DNA of 64,000 nt. Origin: Bettongia penicillata ogilbyi. Lineage: Eukaryota > Chordata > Mammalia > Diprotodontia > Potoroidae. Every line of letters begins with the position of its first letter. The first letter of the stretch is position 1. Below the pieces are notes generated by a model, which made no database searches, was not told the DNA's origin, and saw only the letters and a program-made list of their open reading frames with translations. Made by a program: the position numbers and the translations under genes. The DNA lies in contig JAJHZJ010000414.1 of NCBI GenBank assembly GCA_023548195.1, positions 730,501 through 794,500 on the forward strand, read 5' to 3'. Below are positions 42,900 through 54,239 of the stretch, piece after piece.

Positions 42900-44830
42900 T
42901 ACAATGACACCACCTCCAAACTGTACTCTTCAAAATAGCTGTGAATGCCAAAATATGGGAAATGGATAAAGGAAAAGTCATCAACAATGACTACCGTCAT
43001 TTCCTCCAGAGATGTGGCTGACATAAAGCAATTACGATGAGGCAGCCAAAAGATTACAGAATCAGCTTTATCAAGCAAACACAATCTCCTTGCCAAGCAA
43101 AGACATGGCAGCCAAGGGTAAGACTGGTTTATACTATAAACTAATTTGAAAAACCTTATGTGAAGAATGGCAGAAAATTGTGAGCAGTATTGCCTCATAA
43201 AACAGCAAAGAGCAAGGGAAGTTAAAAATAACTCTAGAGAAAACTTAGCATGAGACTCAATAAAGCCAGATCACCCCAAAGAACATGAAAGGTAGAATTG
43301 AAAAGAGGACAAGAAACAGATGAAAAGTGAACAGGTCTGTCAGAATTTCTCTAACCAATCCATGATGACAAGGGAACCACCATATTTTGAACCATGGCAT
43401 CTAATTTCCATGTTGTTCTGAGGAAATAGAAATGGCACTCAGGAAGATGAAGGTGGCCATAAGGTTGCTCAAGGTGTAGACCACTTTTATGGAGGATCTA
43501 CGACACAAATTACAAATGAGAGAAGGATTTCCTGAAGATGGTGAAGTATTCCAGATGCTTTTTGGTTGTCCTAATTTCACCAAGCTCTAGAATAATAGAG
43601 GATTCTTAATGAGATCTATTGGGGTAACTAGGTGGTGAAGTGCATAGAGCGCCAGGACTGGCGTGAGGAAGGCCCAAGTTCAAATCCGTCCTCAGACACA
43701 CACTAGGTGGGCAAGTCACTTAACCCAGTTTGCCTCAGTTTCCTCATCTGTAAAATGATCAGGAGAAGGAAATGGCAAACCATTCCAATATCTTTGCCAA
43801 GAAAACCCCAAAGGAGTCATGAAGAGTCAGGCATGACTGAAAACACGCAACAACAATTCTATCTACAGCCCCCCTAAATACTTCAAGCAGAGGAAGAATC
43901 AAGTCAGACAGAGAAGGCCTCTTTCCACAATAAGCAGTGAGTGGATGGAGGACAGAGTTGCCCCATTAGCACATCCTGATTGAGATGGACTCTGTAGAGA
44001 CATGAGTAGGCCTTGAATTGAACAGGAGAAAGAAAGCAGCTTGGGAAGCATCTGGGAAATGACAGTGTTTTCAGTGATGCTGAAATGCTCCCTGAAACAA
44101 ATGCCTATCTTTTTAATGCCAATAATTCTTCTAATGATGCGATATGGCTGAAAATCATGGAATAACACAATCCCTGAAGGATAAAAGTGGAAAGTGAGCC
44201 AAAGGGCAATAAGAAGGCATACGGTGGGCTGAAAGAGGATCTAGCATATTATTTAACAATGACTGATGTAACCTTCTGCTCAAAGTCAGTTTGTACAGAA
44301 CTCTCCTCATTGGTGGAGATTGATTGCTCAGTAAAGGGTGGGCTGACAACAGCCCAGGAAAGGAGAAGAGAACCTTGGTCTTCTGGCTTCCAGTTTCATT
44401 TCCAGCTTCTCTTCAGGGAGAAGTTCCTGAAGAAAAAGACTCTAGGAAGACCAAGGATTTCTCCTTTGACCCAACTCTTACAGCAGCAACGGTGGTCTGA
44501 GAATTGAATTATCAGTCTCCACGGTGAGGATGGTCTCATGTCGATGAACTATGACCTATAGGTTATACTTATGTTCAGAATATTCCATCCAGGAGATATA
44601 TGATTGGAAGAGGAGGCAGGCCAGTCATTTGGCAAGAGTAAGGAAAGACAGACACCATAGCCTGAGTGCTGAACCAATATCCACAAAAGTTAGAAGGCCC
44701 ACCTAGAAGAGCCCCTCCAGGAAGTAGTATTCCTATGGAGCATTTATGGGAGGACAAAGATCATAGTCATACAGGAGGTGGTTTGACGCTTGTAATTTGC
44801 ATCACTGGAGGGACTACCCACACCAAGGAG
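42900..44830 (+). pseudogene. RTE-type LINE reverse-transcriptase remnant
   Basis: Several frames recall the endonuclease/reverse-transcriptase polyprotein of RTE-type LINEs. At 43426 onwards EIEMALRKMK leads to DLR...GFPEDGE, and FTKL*NNRGFL at about 43578 resembles the start of the RT fingers. After a SINE insertion (43621-43855), ELNRRKKAAWEASGK at 44015 and MPIILLMMRYG at about 44117 match the post-RT segment. At 44596 IYDWKRRQASHLARVRKD with KVRRPT downstream resembles the C-terminus. Frameshifts and stops are frequent, and the central palm with the YADD-type box is absent. Clade assignment is from motif memory only. Confidence 0.6.
43621..43855 (+). mobile_element. tRNA-derived SINE inserted in the RTE remnant
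   Basis: Full-length copy from ggggtaactaggtggtgaagtgcatagagc to tgactgaaaacacgcaacaac. A possible short target duplication is tctatt / ttctatct. Confidence 0.9.
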
Positions 44831-44894
44831 ATCATTGAAGCATATAAGTGTCAAAGTACTATCATATGCTTATCACTGTAGATAAAACACGCCT

Positions 44895-45128
44895 GCTGTG
44901 CACAGCACTGTTAAGTGCTTTACAAATATGATTTCATTTGATCCTTGTAACAGTGCTACCCAGGTAGGTGCTGTTATTATCCTCACTTTGCAGTTGAGGA
45001 AACTACAGGAGAGGAGTGTTAAATGACTTGCCTAGGGTCACACAGCTAATGTCTGAGGCTACATTTGAACTCATGTCCTCCTGACTCCAAGCCTGGTACT
45101 CTAACCACTGAGCCACCTAGCTGCCTCT
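44895..45128 (-). mobile_element. CORE/MIR-type SINE, antisense
   Basis: cactgttaagtgctttacaaatatgatttcatttgatcc, aggtaggtgctgttattatcc, gttgaggaaacta, gcctagggtcacacagctaa and ccactgagccacctagctgcc. Confidence 0.92.
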
Positions 45129-45829
45129 AGACAACTTGCTAATTTTTGAGCATGCTGGTTTTGGAATGAGCCAGAAGTTGACTGACAAGGGACAGGACAA
45201 TGAGGGAGAAAACATGGCTTGGTGACAGAAAGTAGTAAGACGTGGGAGATCTGAGGCAAAAGGTTTTATATTTGAGCTGAAATAGACCCTTTTCATTTAA
45301 CAGACAAAGGAACTGAGGTTGAAAGAGCTTGGTGACTTGTCTAGGATCACGGTGCTACTTGATGGTAAAACAACTCCAAGAATCAAATCTCCTAATTCCT
45401 AGTCCTATTTTCTTTCTACTTCGCACTGTTTTTTTGCTGTTTAATTCAACTAAGAGCAAGATTTGAAAAGTTATAGGCTGTGGTAGCAGACTTAAGTGAG
45501 AAGTTAAACAAGAAATTAGTTCAAAAGTTTGGGGCATGGGGACCTGGGAGACTGTTGTCAAGGATTTAGCCCAGAATACCTAAATCCCAGGCAGAAAGAC
45601 CTTATTCTGTTCACAGACAGAGCACTGACATGATGTGGCAAAGTAAAGTTGACATCCAAAGCCAGGTATATGTTAATCTGGTCAAAGCCGAACTCTGCTT
45701 GATAGGTGTAAATGGTACCTTGACAATCTTCAGACTCTGATGGAGAGAGTCCTGGACTTTAAAGCTCACGGTCTTAGGAATAGCAATGCTTCCTCCCCAG
45801 TGCTCACAGTCATCATCATCCTAGAGGCA
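45129..45829. other. Intergenic sequence with one weak SINE fragment
   Basis: 45280-45420 resembles an antisense MIR-like SINE (tttaacagacaaaggaactgagg...aggatcacggtgcta). The rest is unrecognised. Confidence 0.4.
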
Positions 45830-46078
45830 GCTATGTGGTACAATGGTTAGAGTGCTGGATCTTGAATTGAAAAGGCCCAAGTTTAAATCCAACCTCAGAC
45901 AATTACTAGACATTTAACCCAAGGGCAAGATACTTAAGCCTCAGTTTCCTCATCTGTAAAATGTAGATAATAGTAGCATCTAGTTCCCAGGATTATTGTA
46001 AAGATAAAATGAGAACATATTTATAAAGTGCTTTGCAAACCTTAAAACTATGTAAATATGAACTATAATTATTATTGT
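45830..46078 (+). mobile_element. CORE/MIR-type SINE
   Basis: gaggcagctatgtggtacaatggttagagtgctgg, ctcagtttcctcatctgtaaaatgtagataatagtagc and aaagtgctttgcaaacctt. Confidence 0.9.
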
Positions 46079-46239
46079 CAAAATGTGGAGATGCAGCTTG
46101 GTTCCTACAGGTTCTACAGCCATGGCTGTTGAAGACCCAGAAACAACAACATTTTTACCATCAATGTCCTTGGCATTGTCAAATGGTCCAGCATCAGAAA
46201 CTGTTATGCTTTTATCATAGCACTGGAAATGGTATTTAC

Positions 46240-46345
46240 AAAGATACGTAGAGGAGGGGAAGGAAGGAGAAAAATTTGGAACTCAAAATCTCATACAAAA
46301 ATGAATGCTAAAAATTTTCTTGAGTGTAACTGAGGAAAAAGAGAA
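46240..46345 (+). mobile_element. L1 3' end fragment
   Basis: ggaaggaaggagaaaaatttggaactcaaaatctc and atgaatgctaaaaattttcttgagtgtaactgagg. Confidence 0.7.
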
Positions 46346-46724
46346 AATACTACTAAAACATAAAAATTCCACTAAATCATGTTAAAAAATATAATGCTCT
46401 TAATCTTCTAATGAAATGGATAAGGGAAAACATGAAAAAAAAGAGGCATTGTCTTGTACTGCTGTCCCCAAGGACCATGGGACCTCTCCCTCTGACTTGT
46501 AGCTGAAGCTTTCTCTGTGTTGCTTTCTCCATTAGAATGAAAGCAGGACGTTGCCTCATTCTTCTATTTGTATTCAGTGCATAACACAGTGCTTTAGATA
46601 TATTAAGCACTTATTAAATGCTGCATTCATTCATTCAATTTGTCTTCCATAGCATGTGCCAGAAATTTCTTACCCTGCAACGAAGTTACCATTTGTTCTG
46701 CATTCTTCGAAGATGCCATTCATA

Positions 46725-46895
46725 GAGGCATAGATTTTGAGCTACAAGGGGTCTTAGATCCCATTTTACAAGTAGGTAAACTTAAGCCCAGAGATTTGAG
46801 TAACCTGCCCAGGGTCACGTAGCTGGTGCCAGGTGGGATTTGAACACAGGTCTCTCCTATTTCAAGTCCGATGTTCTATCCACTGCAGCCTGCTC
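46725..46895 (-). mobile_element. MIR-like SINE, antisense
   Basis: attttgagctacaaggggtcttagatc, ccagggtcacgtagctggtgcc and gttctatccactgcagcc. Confidence 0.7.
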
Positions 46896-47365
46896 TCTCT
46901 GTTAGACTCTCATGACCTAGCCTAGAGGACATATGAGGTAGGCTACAGAGCCATAGTTGTAATCTGTATTTCTTGAGTGTGCGATGGCAATAACCAAGAA
47001 CAATAATGAAGTTGGACAAGAACTCTCTGCTTAATGGTGCCCCTAACATTTCTGAAGTATCCACTCAACTCTAGAGTCTTAAGAACCCTGGTCTCAACCT
47101 AGCCTGCACTTGGGTCCCCTCCTGATGTGGATTCAGTAGGAGTTGCTTCCCAGGTTGGGCAAGGTATAGAGAAAGGGATACACACATAAGCCCTGCCTGC
47201 CCAATTTTAGCAGACACAATCATAGGGTGCTGTCACTAAAGCCAACAAGGTGGAAAATTGCAAGAAGGATGTGCTGGTCATTAGTATCAAATGCAGGAGA
47301 AAGGCTGAAGAGGATTACGAATGAGCAGAATCCATTGAATTTAATCATTAGAAATTCATCCGAGC
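46896..47365. other. Intergenic sequence, nothing recognised
   Basis: No supported gene or repeat. Confidence 0.4.
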
Positions 47366-47369
47366 ATAA

Positions 47370-47580
47370 TATGGCAAAAAGAGTAGAGGACTTGGAGACA
47401 GCGAGGCTACTTACAAGCTGTGTAACACTGATTAAATTACTTAGCTTCTCTAAACTCCAGTTACCTCATCCATAAAATGGGTATAATGTTATGTGTATTG
47501 CCTACCTCATAGGGCTGTTGTGAGGAAAATACCTTGTAGACTGGAAAGGACTTTATAAATGTGAATGTGAATTATTCATT
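47370..47580 (+). mobile_element. CORE/MIR-type SINE
   Basis: gacttggagacagcgaggctac, gattaaattacttagcttctctaaactccagttacctcatccataaaatggg and gccttacctcatagggctgttgtgagg-type 3' part. Confidence 0.7.
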
Positions 47581-47789
47581 GCTGGGGTCAGGGGAGCCAA
47601 AATAACCTTTGTTTCTGTTCCAGGAAATGCCTTGGTGAGCCCAGATTTCCTAGCAAGCCTCCTGGGTCTACATACACTCTCTACCTTGTTCCTTGCTCAA
47701 GCACCATGTTCTGTCTCCTCACCTGAACTTCTCTCCTTCCACAATCACTCTCTCCGAGTTCTCAGATCACATTCTCACTGGGTACCGTA

Positions 47790-48235
47790 CTCAGCAATGT
47801 GTTAAGCAGGTGTCTACCTGGCACTCAACTCTCACCTGTGGCTCCAAGAAGCTGTAGCCTGCAAAGTGGCCATACCTCCACAAGCCATCTCAACAGACAG
47901 GCTGAACCAGGTGTCCAACCCGTTGGAGGGTTGGGAAGGGGGAGGGGGGTGTATCCCAAGCGTATGAAGACTCCCCTTCCCCCACCCTAGTAGAATGAGC
48001 AGATGAGAACAATTTGTTCCAGCCACCATGCAGGTGACCGAAGCAGGCGCTATGGAGCACTTAGAGCTTGGTCGCACATCAAAGAAACCAGTCATCCACT
48101 GCATCCTGAGTCATTGCCAGCGGATGACTTTGTATATCTCTGCCTCCCTTAAATCCAATGCACACACAAGTCAAAGCATCACCTCATGATGACGGGTCCT
48201 CTTCAAAAAACAAAAGACATACAACAATAGTCTCT
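47790..48235 (+). mobile_element. Unclassified (possibly RTE-type) interspersed repeat, copy 2
   Basis: The most complete of three copies. It has gtggctccaagaagctgtagcctgcaaagtggcc, gagaacaatttgttccagccaccatgcagg, gcgctatggagcacttagagcttggtcgcacatcaaag, gtcatccactgcatcctgagtcattgcc, and the terminus gcatcacctcatgatgacgggtcctcttc. Confidence 0.65.
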
Positions 48236-49864
48236 GCCATCTGCCTACACCACTGCATTGTAGTAATGCTATAACCTACCTCCTGATATACAGGAAGCCC
48301 CCTTCCTGGAGTAAGCCAAAAGTCTCTCTGTTCTCTCAGGACTTCAGTTATCCAGGACAGGCAAGACCAGGGCAGGAGAATGCTATACAACTCTTCATTT
48401 TCAGGGAATGAGGGGCGGGGCTGATTGTAGAACTTTCAGGGAACTTCGACCATGGCCACAAGAACAGCTGAGGTATAAGGAATCCCAGTTATTAGAAAAT
48501 AAAGTTCAAATCCTTTGGTTGTGTGTATATGTGTGTGTAAAACTATACATTATCAAGGGTGACCATCAATAATGATGGTGATTATGGATACTGGATAATT
48601 AACAAAATGAGAAGAGAAAAACTGTTAAAATGTGGTTTGGCCATGGAAAAGTAATACTAATTGGAGTCATTTGTAGGATTTCCTTTCTATTTACGTCTAA
48701 CTGCCATGCAGAATAATGATTATGTACACCAGTTTACTATGTGAGGCTCATCACAACACTAAAAGCTGTTACACATAGTAGGTGATTTCTAAATGTTTGT
48801 TAAATTGGATTTAATTATAACTATTTGTTGAATTGATTCCAGATGCTTTCAGCCACCATAGTTTGTTGTTCATGTAGCACAGTCATTTGCTCATTGCTTT
48901 AAAAAAAAAATGAGAGGGAAAATTTATTACCACCACAGTTGGAAAAGGCTTCTGGGAGGAATCCACACGTTGGCATAAAACAGAGGGAGGAGCTTAATCA
49001 GTCGCAAATATTAAGCAACTGAAATTTCCTTCCATGTACCAGAAAACTGCTTCTGATGTCTTCATTCTGCAGAGGAAAGTGGAATGCCTGTTTCATTTTG
49101 TTGTGTGTGCTTGAGCCAAGGGAGAAATCATTCTTCCTAGAGGCTGGGTGATGGAGGAGCTAACCTCAAGTTAGCTCTGCCAGCTTGTCTGAATTTTATT
49201 CCCAGGGAATCAGACCAGTTCCCTCCACCTGCCTTGCCACAGATCAGGGCATTATCCTACTCCCACTTCACCCCCACTTTTCTCTAGGTTCTTCTCTTTT
49301 CCTTTCCCTCATCTCTGCTGTCTCTGGTTACTACAGTGACAGGTACCATGGAAATGCCTCCTCATATTCCAATCAGAGAAGGAGAGGTGTGTAGGGAGAA
49401 AGAAAGGCAGGGGAGGGAGGGAAAGGGAGAAAAGTCAGAACATCTGTTTGCCATGGACAAACCAGGCTGCTGGCTGCGGGTCTTGTTGTGAATCTGAAAT
49501 TTCTGGGGAATGGGGCTTACCTTTCCACCCAGGCTTACTGCAGTCATCTCTGTATCTTTCCCCCTCACCTCCTACCCTTCTGTCAGCAAATTCTTTCTCC
49601 TATTTAACCTCCATCTGTCTGGTCCTTGCTTTCCTACACTGGCTCTATGCTCAATGGGACTAAGGACAACCAGCCACCCTCTTTCTGTACAAGTCATTTT
49701 GCTGTGCCTCGGTTTCCTTATGAGGGAAATAAGGGGGTTGGGCTCTGAGATCCTTCCATTCTGATCCTCTGTTGTGACAGAGCCCTCACTACCTGCACTG
49801 AAGTTTTCCTTTCCACAACTCTGATTGTGAGCAAGTCCCTTCTTAGAGAGTTGTAGGATTGCGA
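48236..49864. other. Largely non-repetitive intergenic block
   Basis: About 1.6 kb with only weak repeats (a SINE tail near 49680-49770). The stretch 48840-49340 is the most unique-looking, including gaatccacacgttggcataaaacagagggagg. No gene is supported. Confidence 0.4.
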
Positions 49865-49970
49865 GGAACCTTAAGAGCAGTGGATTGAAGGTCAGAAGAT
49901 CTGAGTTCGAATCTCGGCTCTGCTATTTAACATCTTTGTAAAACCATAGGCAACCACTTCTTTTAGAGCA
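49865..49970 (+). mobile_element. SINE 5' part
   Basis: gagcagtggattgaaggtcagaagatctgagttcgaatctcggc contains an intact Pol III B-box-like gttcgaatc. Confidence 0.65.
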
Positions 49971-49974
49971 TTAG

Positions 49975-50165
49975 CTCTAAATGGGGTCCTTGAATTTGTT
50001 TAAAATTTTTTTGATAACTCTTTTTCAACATAACTGTCTTGTTTTGTAATCTTTATGTATTTCATTTTGTGCTCTTAAAAATATTGTTCTGAGAAGGGGT
50101 CCATATGTTTCATCAGACTGCCAAAGGGGTCTGTGACACAAAAGAGATTAAGAGCCCTTGGCTTA
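49975..50165 (+). mobile_element. hAT-like non-autonomous DNA element
   Basis: aatggggtccttgaatttg...ttctgagaaggggtccatatgtttcatcagactgccaaaggggtctgtgacac...gattaagagccctt. Confidence 0.65.
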
Positions 50166-50189
50166 ATGGTTTAGATACCTAATCATTCC

Positions 50190-50345
50190 CCTACAGTCAC
50201 TCGTTCCATCATTAAGAGGTTTCTATGGACCAGGCACTGTGCTAAGCCTGGAGTCGCAGAAACAAACACAAAAACAATAACAAAATCAGTCCCTGTCTTC
50301 AAGAGGCTTACTCTCTAATGGGGGAGACAACTTACATGTCAGTAT
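50190..50345 (-). mobile_element. L2-type LINE 3' end, antisense
   Basis: ctatggaccaggcactgtgctaagcctggagtcgc and ccctgtcttcaagaggcttactctctaatgggggagacaa. Confidence 0.75.
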
Positions 50346-51284
50346 GCACAAGACAAATTTAAAGCAGCTTCTCTAGGCTGTATGACCTCAGGTCCTTCAG
50401 TCTCTCCTCATCCGTATCCCTAAGGTCTGATTTGTGAGAATGCCCATTGTTTGTGGGGGATTGGAAGGGCTAATACATGAACTTCCCCATGTTCTCCTCT
50501 TCCCCTTCGTCTATAAAATGGGCCTCCATATGCTGGCCAACAGCACCCCTCCTCCGATCCAGTGCAGTGCCTCTGTGTGAAACATGACTGCATCTGGGTG
50601 AGTGTGAAAGTGAGACAGGAATATGGAGTGTCAGAAAATAACTACGCCAACTTGATCTCCTCTCCCTGAAGCTATTGCAGAGCAGCCTGGAGCTAGCTCT
50701 GTCCATGTTGGCACAGCAGGAAGGAATGCTGCACCCTCCCCCCGGTAAGGAATTTGCAGCCCAGGTGCATCCCAGAGAACCCCCTTTGCTGGATGAGTCA
50801 CTCACTTAGTGGAGCCAAAATTGGGTATGGGTGAGAAGAGAGAAAAGGGAAGAGAATTCAAGATACATGTTGTCATGTAGATGTACTTGGTTGAAGTCCT
50901 CTCCAGAGAAGGATGCCAAGAGGTCGAGCAGAAGACCCACAAAGCATAAGCCACCCCTTTTATTATTCCACCACAAATGTTTGGGTGTTCTGGATCTCCT
51001 CTGCCTTCCCATAAGCCTCTAGGGATATATTCTAGTTAGCCTTTGGGAAATGACCCTTTCCCCAACTATTCCCCACCTGTATGGTGTTGGTGATAATGAG
51101 TGCCTTGGTGTGGGTTTAGAATTCATGGCAGATCCTAACATATCAGATTTGTCTTCTCTTTAGACACTCCTCTACTCCTACACCAAAGCTTTAAATCCCA
51201 GAGTGGGAAGGGATTTTAGAGGTTAATTAGTCCCATCACAGACCCAATTCTGGAATGCCCTCTGAAACATCCAGTAACTGCTTG
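50346..51284. other. Intergenic sequence, mostly unrecognised
   Basis: 50370-50450 (ggctgtatgacctcaggtccttcagtctctcctc) may be a CR1-like fragment. No gene is supported. The 111-codon antisense frame at 50470-50805 has no recognisable product. Confidence 0.4.
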
Positions 51285-51450
51285 GGAGGCAGTGTGGTGA
51301 GATGGAATGAGCACTGACCCTGGGGTCAGAGGATCTGGGTAAAAATGTCATCTCTGACACTACTGACCTCAGCATCCTCCTCTGTAAAATGAGGAGGTTG
51401 GACTGCATGGCCACTGCTCCCTGTCAACTCTAAATTTCTAATTTTATGAA
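51285..51450 (+). mobile_element. SINE, diverged
   Basis: gaggcagtgtggtgagatggaatgagcactgaccctggggtcagaggatctggg and cctcctctgtaaaatgaggaggttggactg. Confidence 0.75.
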
Positions 51451-51494
51451 TCCTTACTGACAGCTCACTTGCTACACCAAGGCAAACCATCTTG

Positions 51495-51715
51495 CTGTTG
51501 AGTCATTGCAGTCTTGTCCAACTTCATGACCCCAGTAGGGGATTTTCTTGGCAAAGATACTGGAGTATTTTGCTGTTTCCTTCTCCAGCTCATTTTCCAG
51601 ATAAGGAAACTGAGGCAAGCAGGGTTAAGTGACTTGGCCAGGGTCACATGGCTAAGAAGTGTCTGGGGTCAGATTTGAATTCAGGAGGATGATTCCAAGT
51701 GCTCTATCCAGTGAG
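51495..51715 (-). mobile_element. tRNA-derived SINE, antisense
   Basis: cattgcagtcttgtccaacttcatgacccc to gtgctctatccagtgagcaac. Confidence 0.88.
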
Positions 51716-51719
51716 CAAC

Positions 51720-51845
51720 TTACAAGTCTCATTGAGCAATGCCTTTCTCAGAGAGCTGCAGGGTTGTAAGAATCAAATGAGGTAATATTTGTAAATAGAA
51801 CTTAGTACAATGCCTGGCACACAGTAGGTGCTGTATACATTTTTT
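51720..51845 (+). mobile_element. SINE 3' part with L2-type terminus
   Basis: gcagggttgtaagaatcaaatgaggtaatatttgtaaatag and cttagtacaatgcctggcacacagtaggtgct. Confidence 0.65.
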
Positions 51846-52039
51846 TCTCTCTTTTTCTCTGCCATCCTACTCTCAGAACCTCTCAATCTCACAGGTAAAA
51901 AAAGTCTGAAGTGGAAAACGTGCACCATGTTATAGCACTTGTTAGTAGTAGTGCAATGATCAAAATCCAGATGTCCCAACTCCTACTCCTGCATTTCTTC
52001 CTATATACCACACTGGTCCCTTAGGGTAAGCTCCAATCT

Positions 52040-52125
52040 GCCTCCCTATTGAATTCAATTCATTTAACATTTATTAAATGCCTACTATGTACCACACAAT
52101 CTACTGAGTACTACTATAAAGTGAC
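52040..52125 (-). mobile_element. L2-type LINE end, antisense
   Basis: ttcaattcatttaacatttattaaatgcctactatgtacc. Confidence 0.6.
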
Positions 52126-52149
52126 TAGTTTTGTTCTCTCTAGCAAGAA

Positions 52150-52320
52150 AGAACAAGTCCAGTCATTCTTCCATAGCACAATCCTTCATATATTTAAACA
52201 CAGGGGCCACGTCTCTTCTCAGTCATCTCTTCAGATTAAAGATTTCCATGTCCCTTGACCTTTCCTCATGTGACTTCAAGATTCCCTAATCATGGGCATG
52301 CTGAAGCCAGCTCAAACCAG
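52150..52320 (+). mobile_element. CR1/L3-type LINE fragment
   Basis: gaacaagtccagtcattcttccatagcac, atatatttaaacacaggggccacgtctcttctcagtc and ttcctcatgtgacttcaag. Confidence 0.6.
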
Positions 52321-52474
52321 CTAGGGACAGTCTATGTTTGTTTTCACTGTGAGTTTTTACACCTCAGAAGTCAACAAATGCTATTAGTCAGGGCTTGATT
52401 TATTATTTTAATTGGATAGACTTGAGAAAGTATTGGGAAAAGTGTCAATAACGCTGATTAAACTTAAACAGATA

Positions 52475-52590
52475 CCCTACATATACGTATATGTATGTAT
52501 ATAGTCTATATGTGTATGCATATATATAATGTTTAACAATCGGCTCTCTTGCTCTCTGTGTGTATACATATATATGTATGTATACACATA
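52475..52590 (+). repeat. AT/GT-rich alternating microsatellite, degenerate
   Basis: Two tracts (atatacgtatatgtatgtatatag and tatacatatatatgtatgtatacacatac) flank a short unique stretch. Confidence 0.85.
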
Positions 52591-52591
52591 C

Positions 52592-52820
52592 ATGTTGCTT
52601 CAGTTGTTTCAGTCATATCTGACTCTTCATAACTGTTTGGGGTTTTCTTGGCAAAGATACTAGAGTGGTTTGCCATTTCCTTCTCCAGATTATTTTACAG
52701 ATGAGGAAACTGAGACAAATAAGGTTAAATGACTTGCCCAAGACCACACAGCTAATCAGTGTTTAAGAGCAAATGATTCCAGGTCCAGAGTTCTATCTAG
52801 TGTGCCACCTAGCTGCATGC
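52592..52820 (-). mobile_element. tRNA-derived SINE, antisense
   Basis: ttgcttcagttgtttcagtcatatctgactcttc to agttctatctagtgtgccacctagctgc. Confidence 0.88.
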
Positions 52821-52909
52821 ACATGCACACATTTGCACGTATATTTGTATACACATATACATATATTTTTAAATTTTATTCTCTCTTTTAGATGTTACCC
52901 CACCCCATG

Positions 52910-53060
52910 CCAAAGCATGGAATCCTGAAGTGGGAAGGGATATTAGAGGTTACTTGGTCCAGTCTCCCACCAAATTCAGGAATCCTTTCTGGAAAATCTC
53001 TTACGAGTAGGTAGTCTTAAGGTCCCTTCCAATTATACAACTCTCTAAGGAAAGGCTTAC
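52910..53060 (+). mobile_element. CR1-type LINE fragment, possible
   Basis: ggaatcctgaagtgggaagggatattagaggttacttggtcc resembles the CR1-type start seen at 1163 and 27155. Confidence 0.4.
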
Positions 53061-53140
53061 TTGCAGTTAAAGTTGTCCAGCAACAAATTGGGCAGCCTTA
53101 GTGTAGGAAGTAAACTCTCTGTCACTAAAGATTCATAAGA

Positions 53141-53142
<2 letters not shown>

Positions 53143-53190
<48 letters not shown>
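53143..53190 (+). repeat. (GT)n microsatellite
   Basis: 24 uninterrupted GT units, immediately before a SINE. Confidence 0.97.
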
Positions 53191-53192
<2 letters not shown>

Positions 53193-53197
53193 TATGG

Positions 53198-53436
53198 GGC
53201 CAGTTAGATGGCATAGATGGTCTGGAGTCAGGAAGATCTGAGTTTAAATCCATCCTCAAATACTTACTAGCTATATGACCTTGGGCAAGTCAAGTAATCC
53301 TGCTTGCCTCAGTTTCCTCATTTGTAAAATGCGCTAGAGAAGAAAATGGCAAATCACTCTGACATCTGTGCGAAGAAAACCCCTAATGAGGTCACAAAGA
53401 ATTAGACACAACTGAAATGACTGAACAGCAAAAAAA
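53198..53436 (+). mobile_element. tRNA-derived SINE
   Basis: gggccagttagatggcatagatgg, gagtttaaatccatcctc, gccttgggcaagtcaagtaatcctgcttgcctc-type body and actgaaatgactgaacagc. Confidence 0.9.
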
Positions 53437-53479
53437 GTATGCATGTATATATTTGGAGATCTGATTGTTCCCAACTATT

Positions 53480-53570
53480 CTTCTGTAAGTTCCTTGAGAG
53501 CAGAGACTATTTTGCATTTCTTTGTATCCGTGGGGCTTAGCATAGGCCCTAACACATAACTAGCACTAAA
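53480..53570 (+). mobile_element. L2-type LINE 3' end
   Basis: gtaagttccttgagagcagagactattttgcatttctttgtatcc. Confidence 0.65.
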
Positions 53571-53589
53571 TCAGTGTTCCATGGACTCC

Positions 53590-54120
53590 TAATTTCCACT
53601 GACTTCACCCTCGTTTGTCAATGTCCCTCTTAATGTGTGACCTCTAATCCAGGTGCCATCTGAAAGTGGCAGAGGAATGTAGATCTTGTAATTTGGACAC
53701 CATTCTCCTATCGTTGCAACCTAAGATTGCTATAGGTTTTTTGTTTGCTTACTTCCTTGTTTGGCAACCATGTCACTATTGTTTCATACTATGTTCCAGA
53801 TCTTTGTCACATTAAGGGAACTACCCTTCTTCTACAAAGGTTACATTTAGAAGGTGTGTTCTATTATAATCCCCATCTTACAGCTGAGGAAACTGAGGCA
53901 GATTGAGATTAAGTGACTTGCCCAAGGTCATATAACTAATGAGTGGCCAGATTTAAACTCAAGCTTTCCTGACTCCAGACCCAGTGTTCTCTCTACTGCT
54001 GCCAAACTATATCCCTTCCAGCCTATGCTTGGCAATCAAGTTGCTGGCTTTTTTTTAACCTTAATGAATTGCTTTGCTTTTATCTCTACAAAACTCTAAA
54101 CTTTCCTTCTATTTCTGAGA
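53590..54120 (+). mobile_element. CR1/L3-type LINE interrupted by a SINE
   Basis: cttcaccctcgtttgtcaatgtccctcttaa, gacctctaatccaggtgcc, gcctatgcttggcaatcaag. An antisense SINE occupies about 53855-54005 (cagctgaggaaactgaggcagattgag). Confidence 0.6.
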
Positions 54121-54239
54121 AAGCTTTGAGGATGTCTCATTTATCCCTGTCGTCCCTCTGACTCAAATGGAATGTGGCAACTGAAGTAGATGCTGTTTCT
54201 CCAATGGTAACCACCAATTCCTCTTAAAAGCTTTTAGGT

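Noticed and set aside
49865..49970. tRNA-like B-box (gttcgaatc) suggesting a tRNA gene
   Set aside because: It is the head of a tRNA-derived SINE. No acceptor-stem pairing or full cloverleaf is visible.
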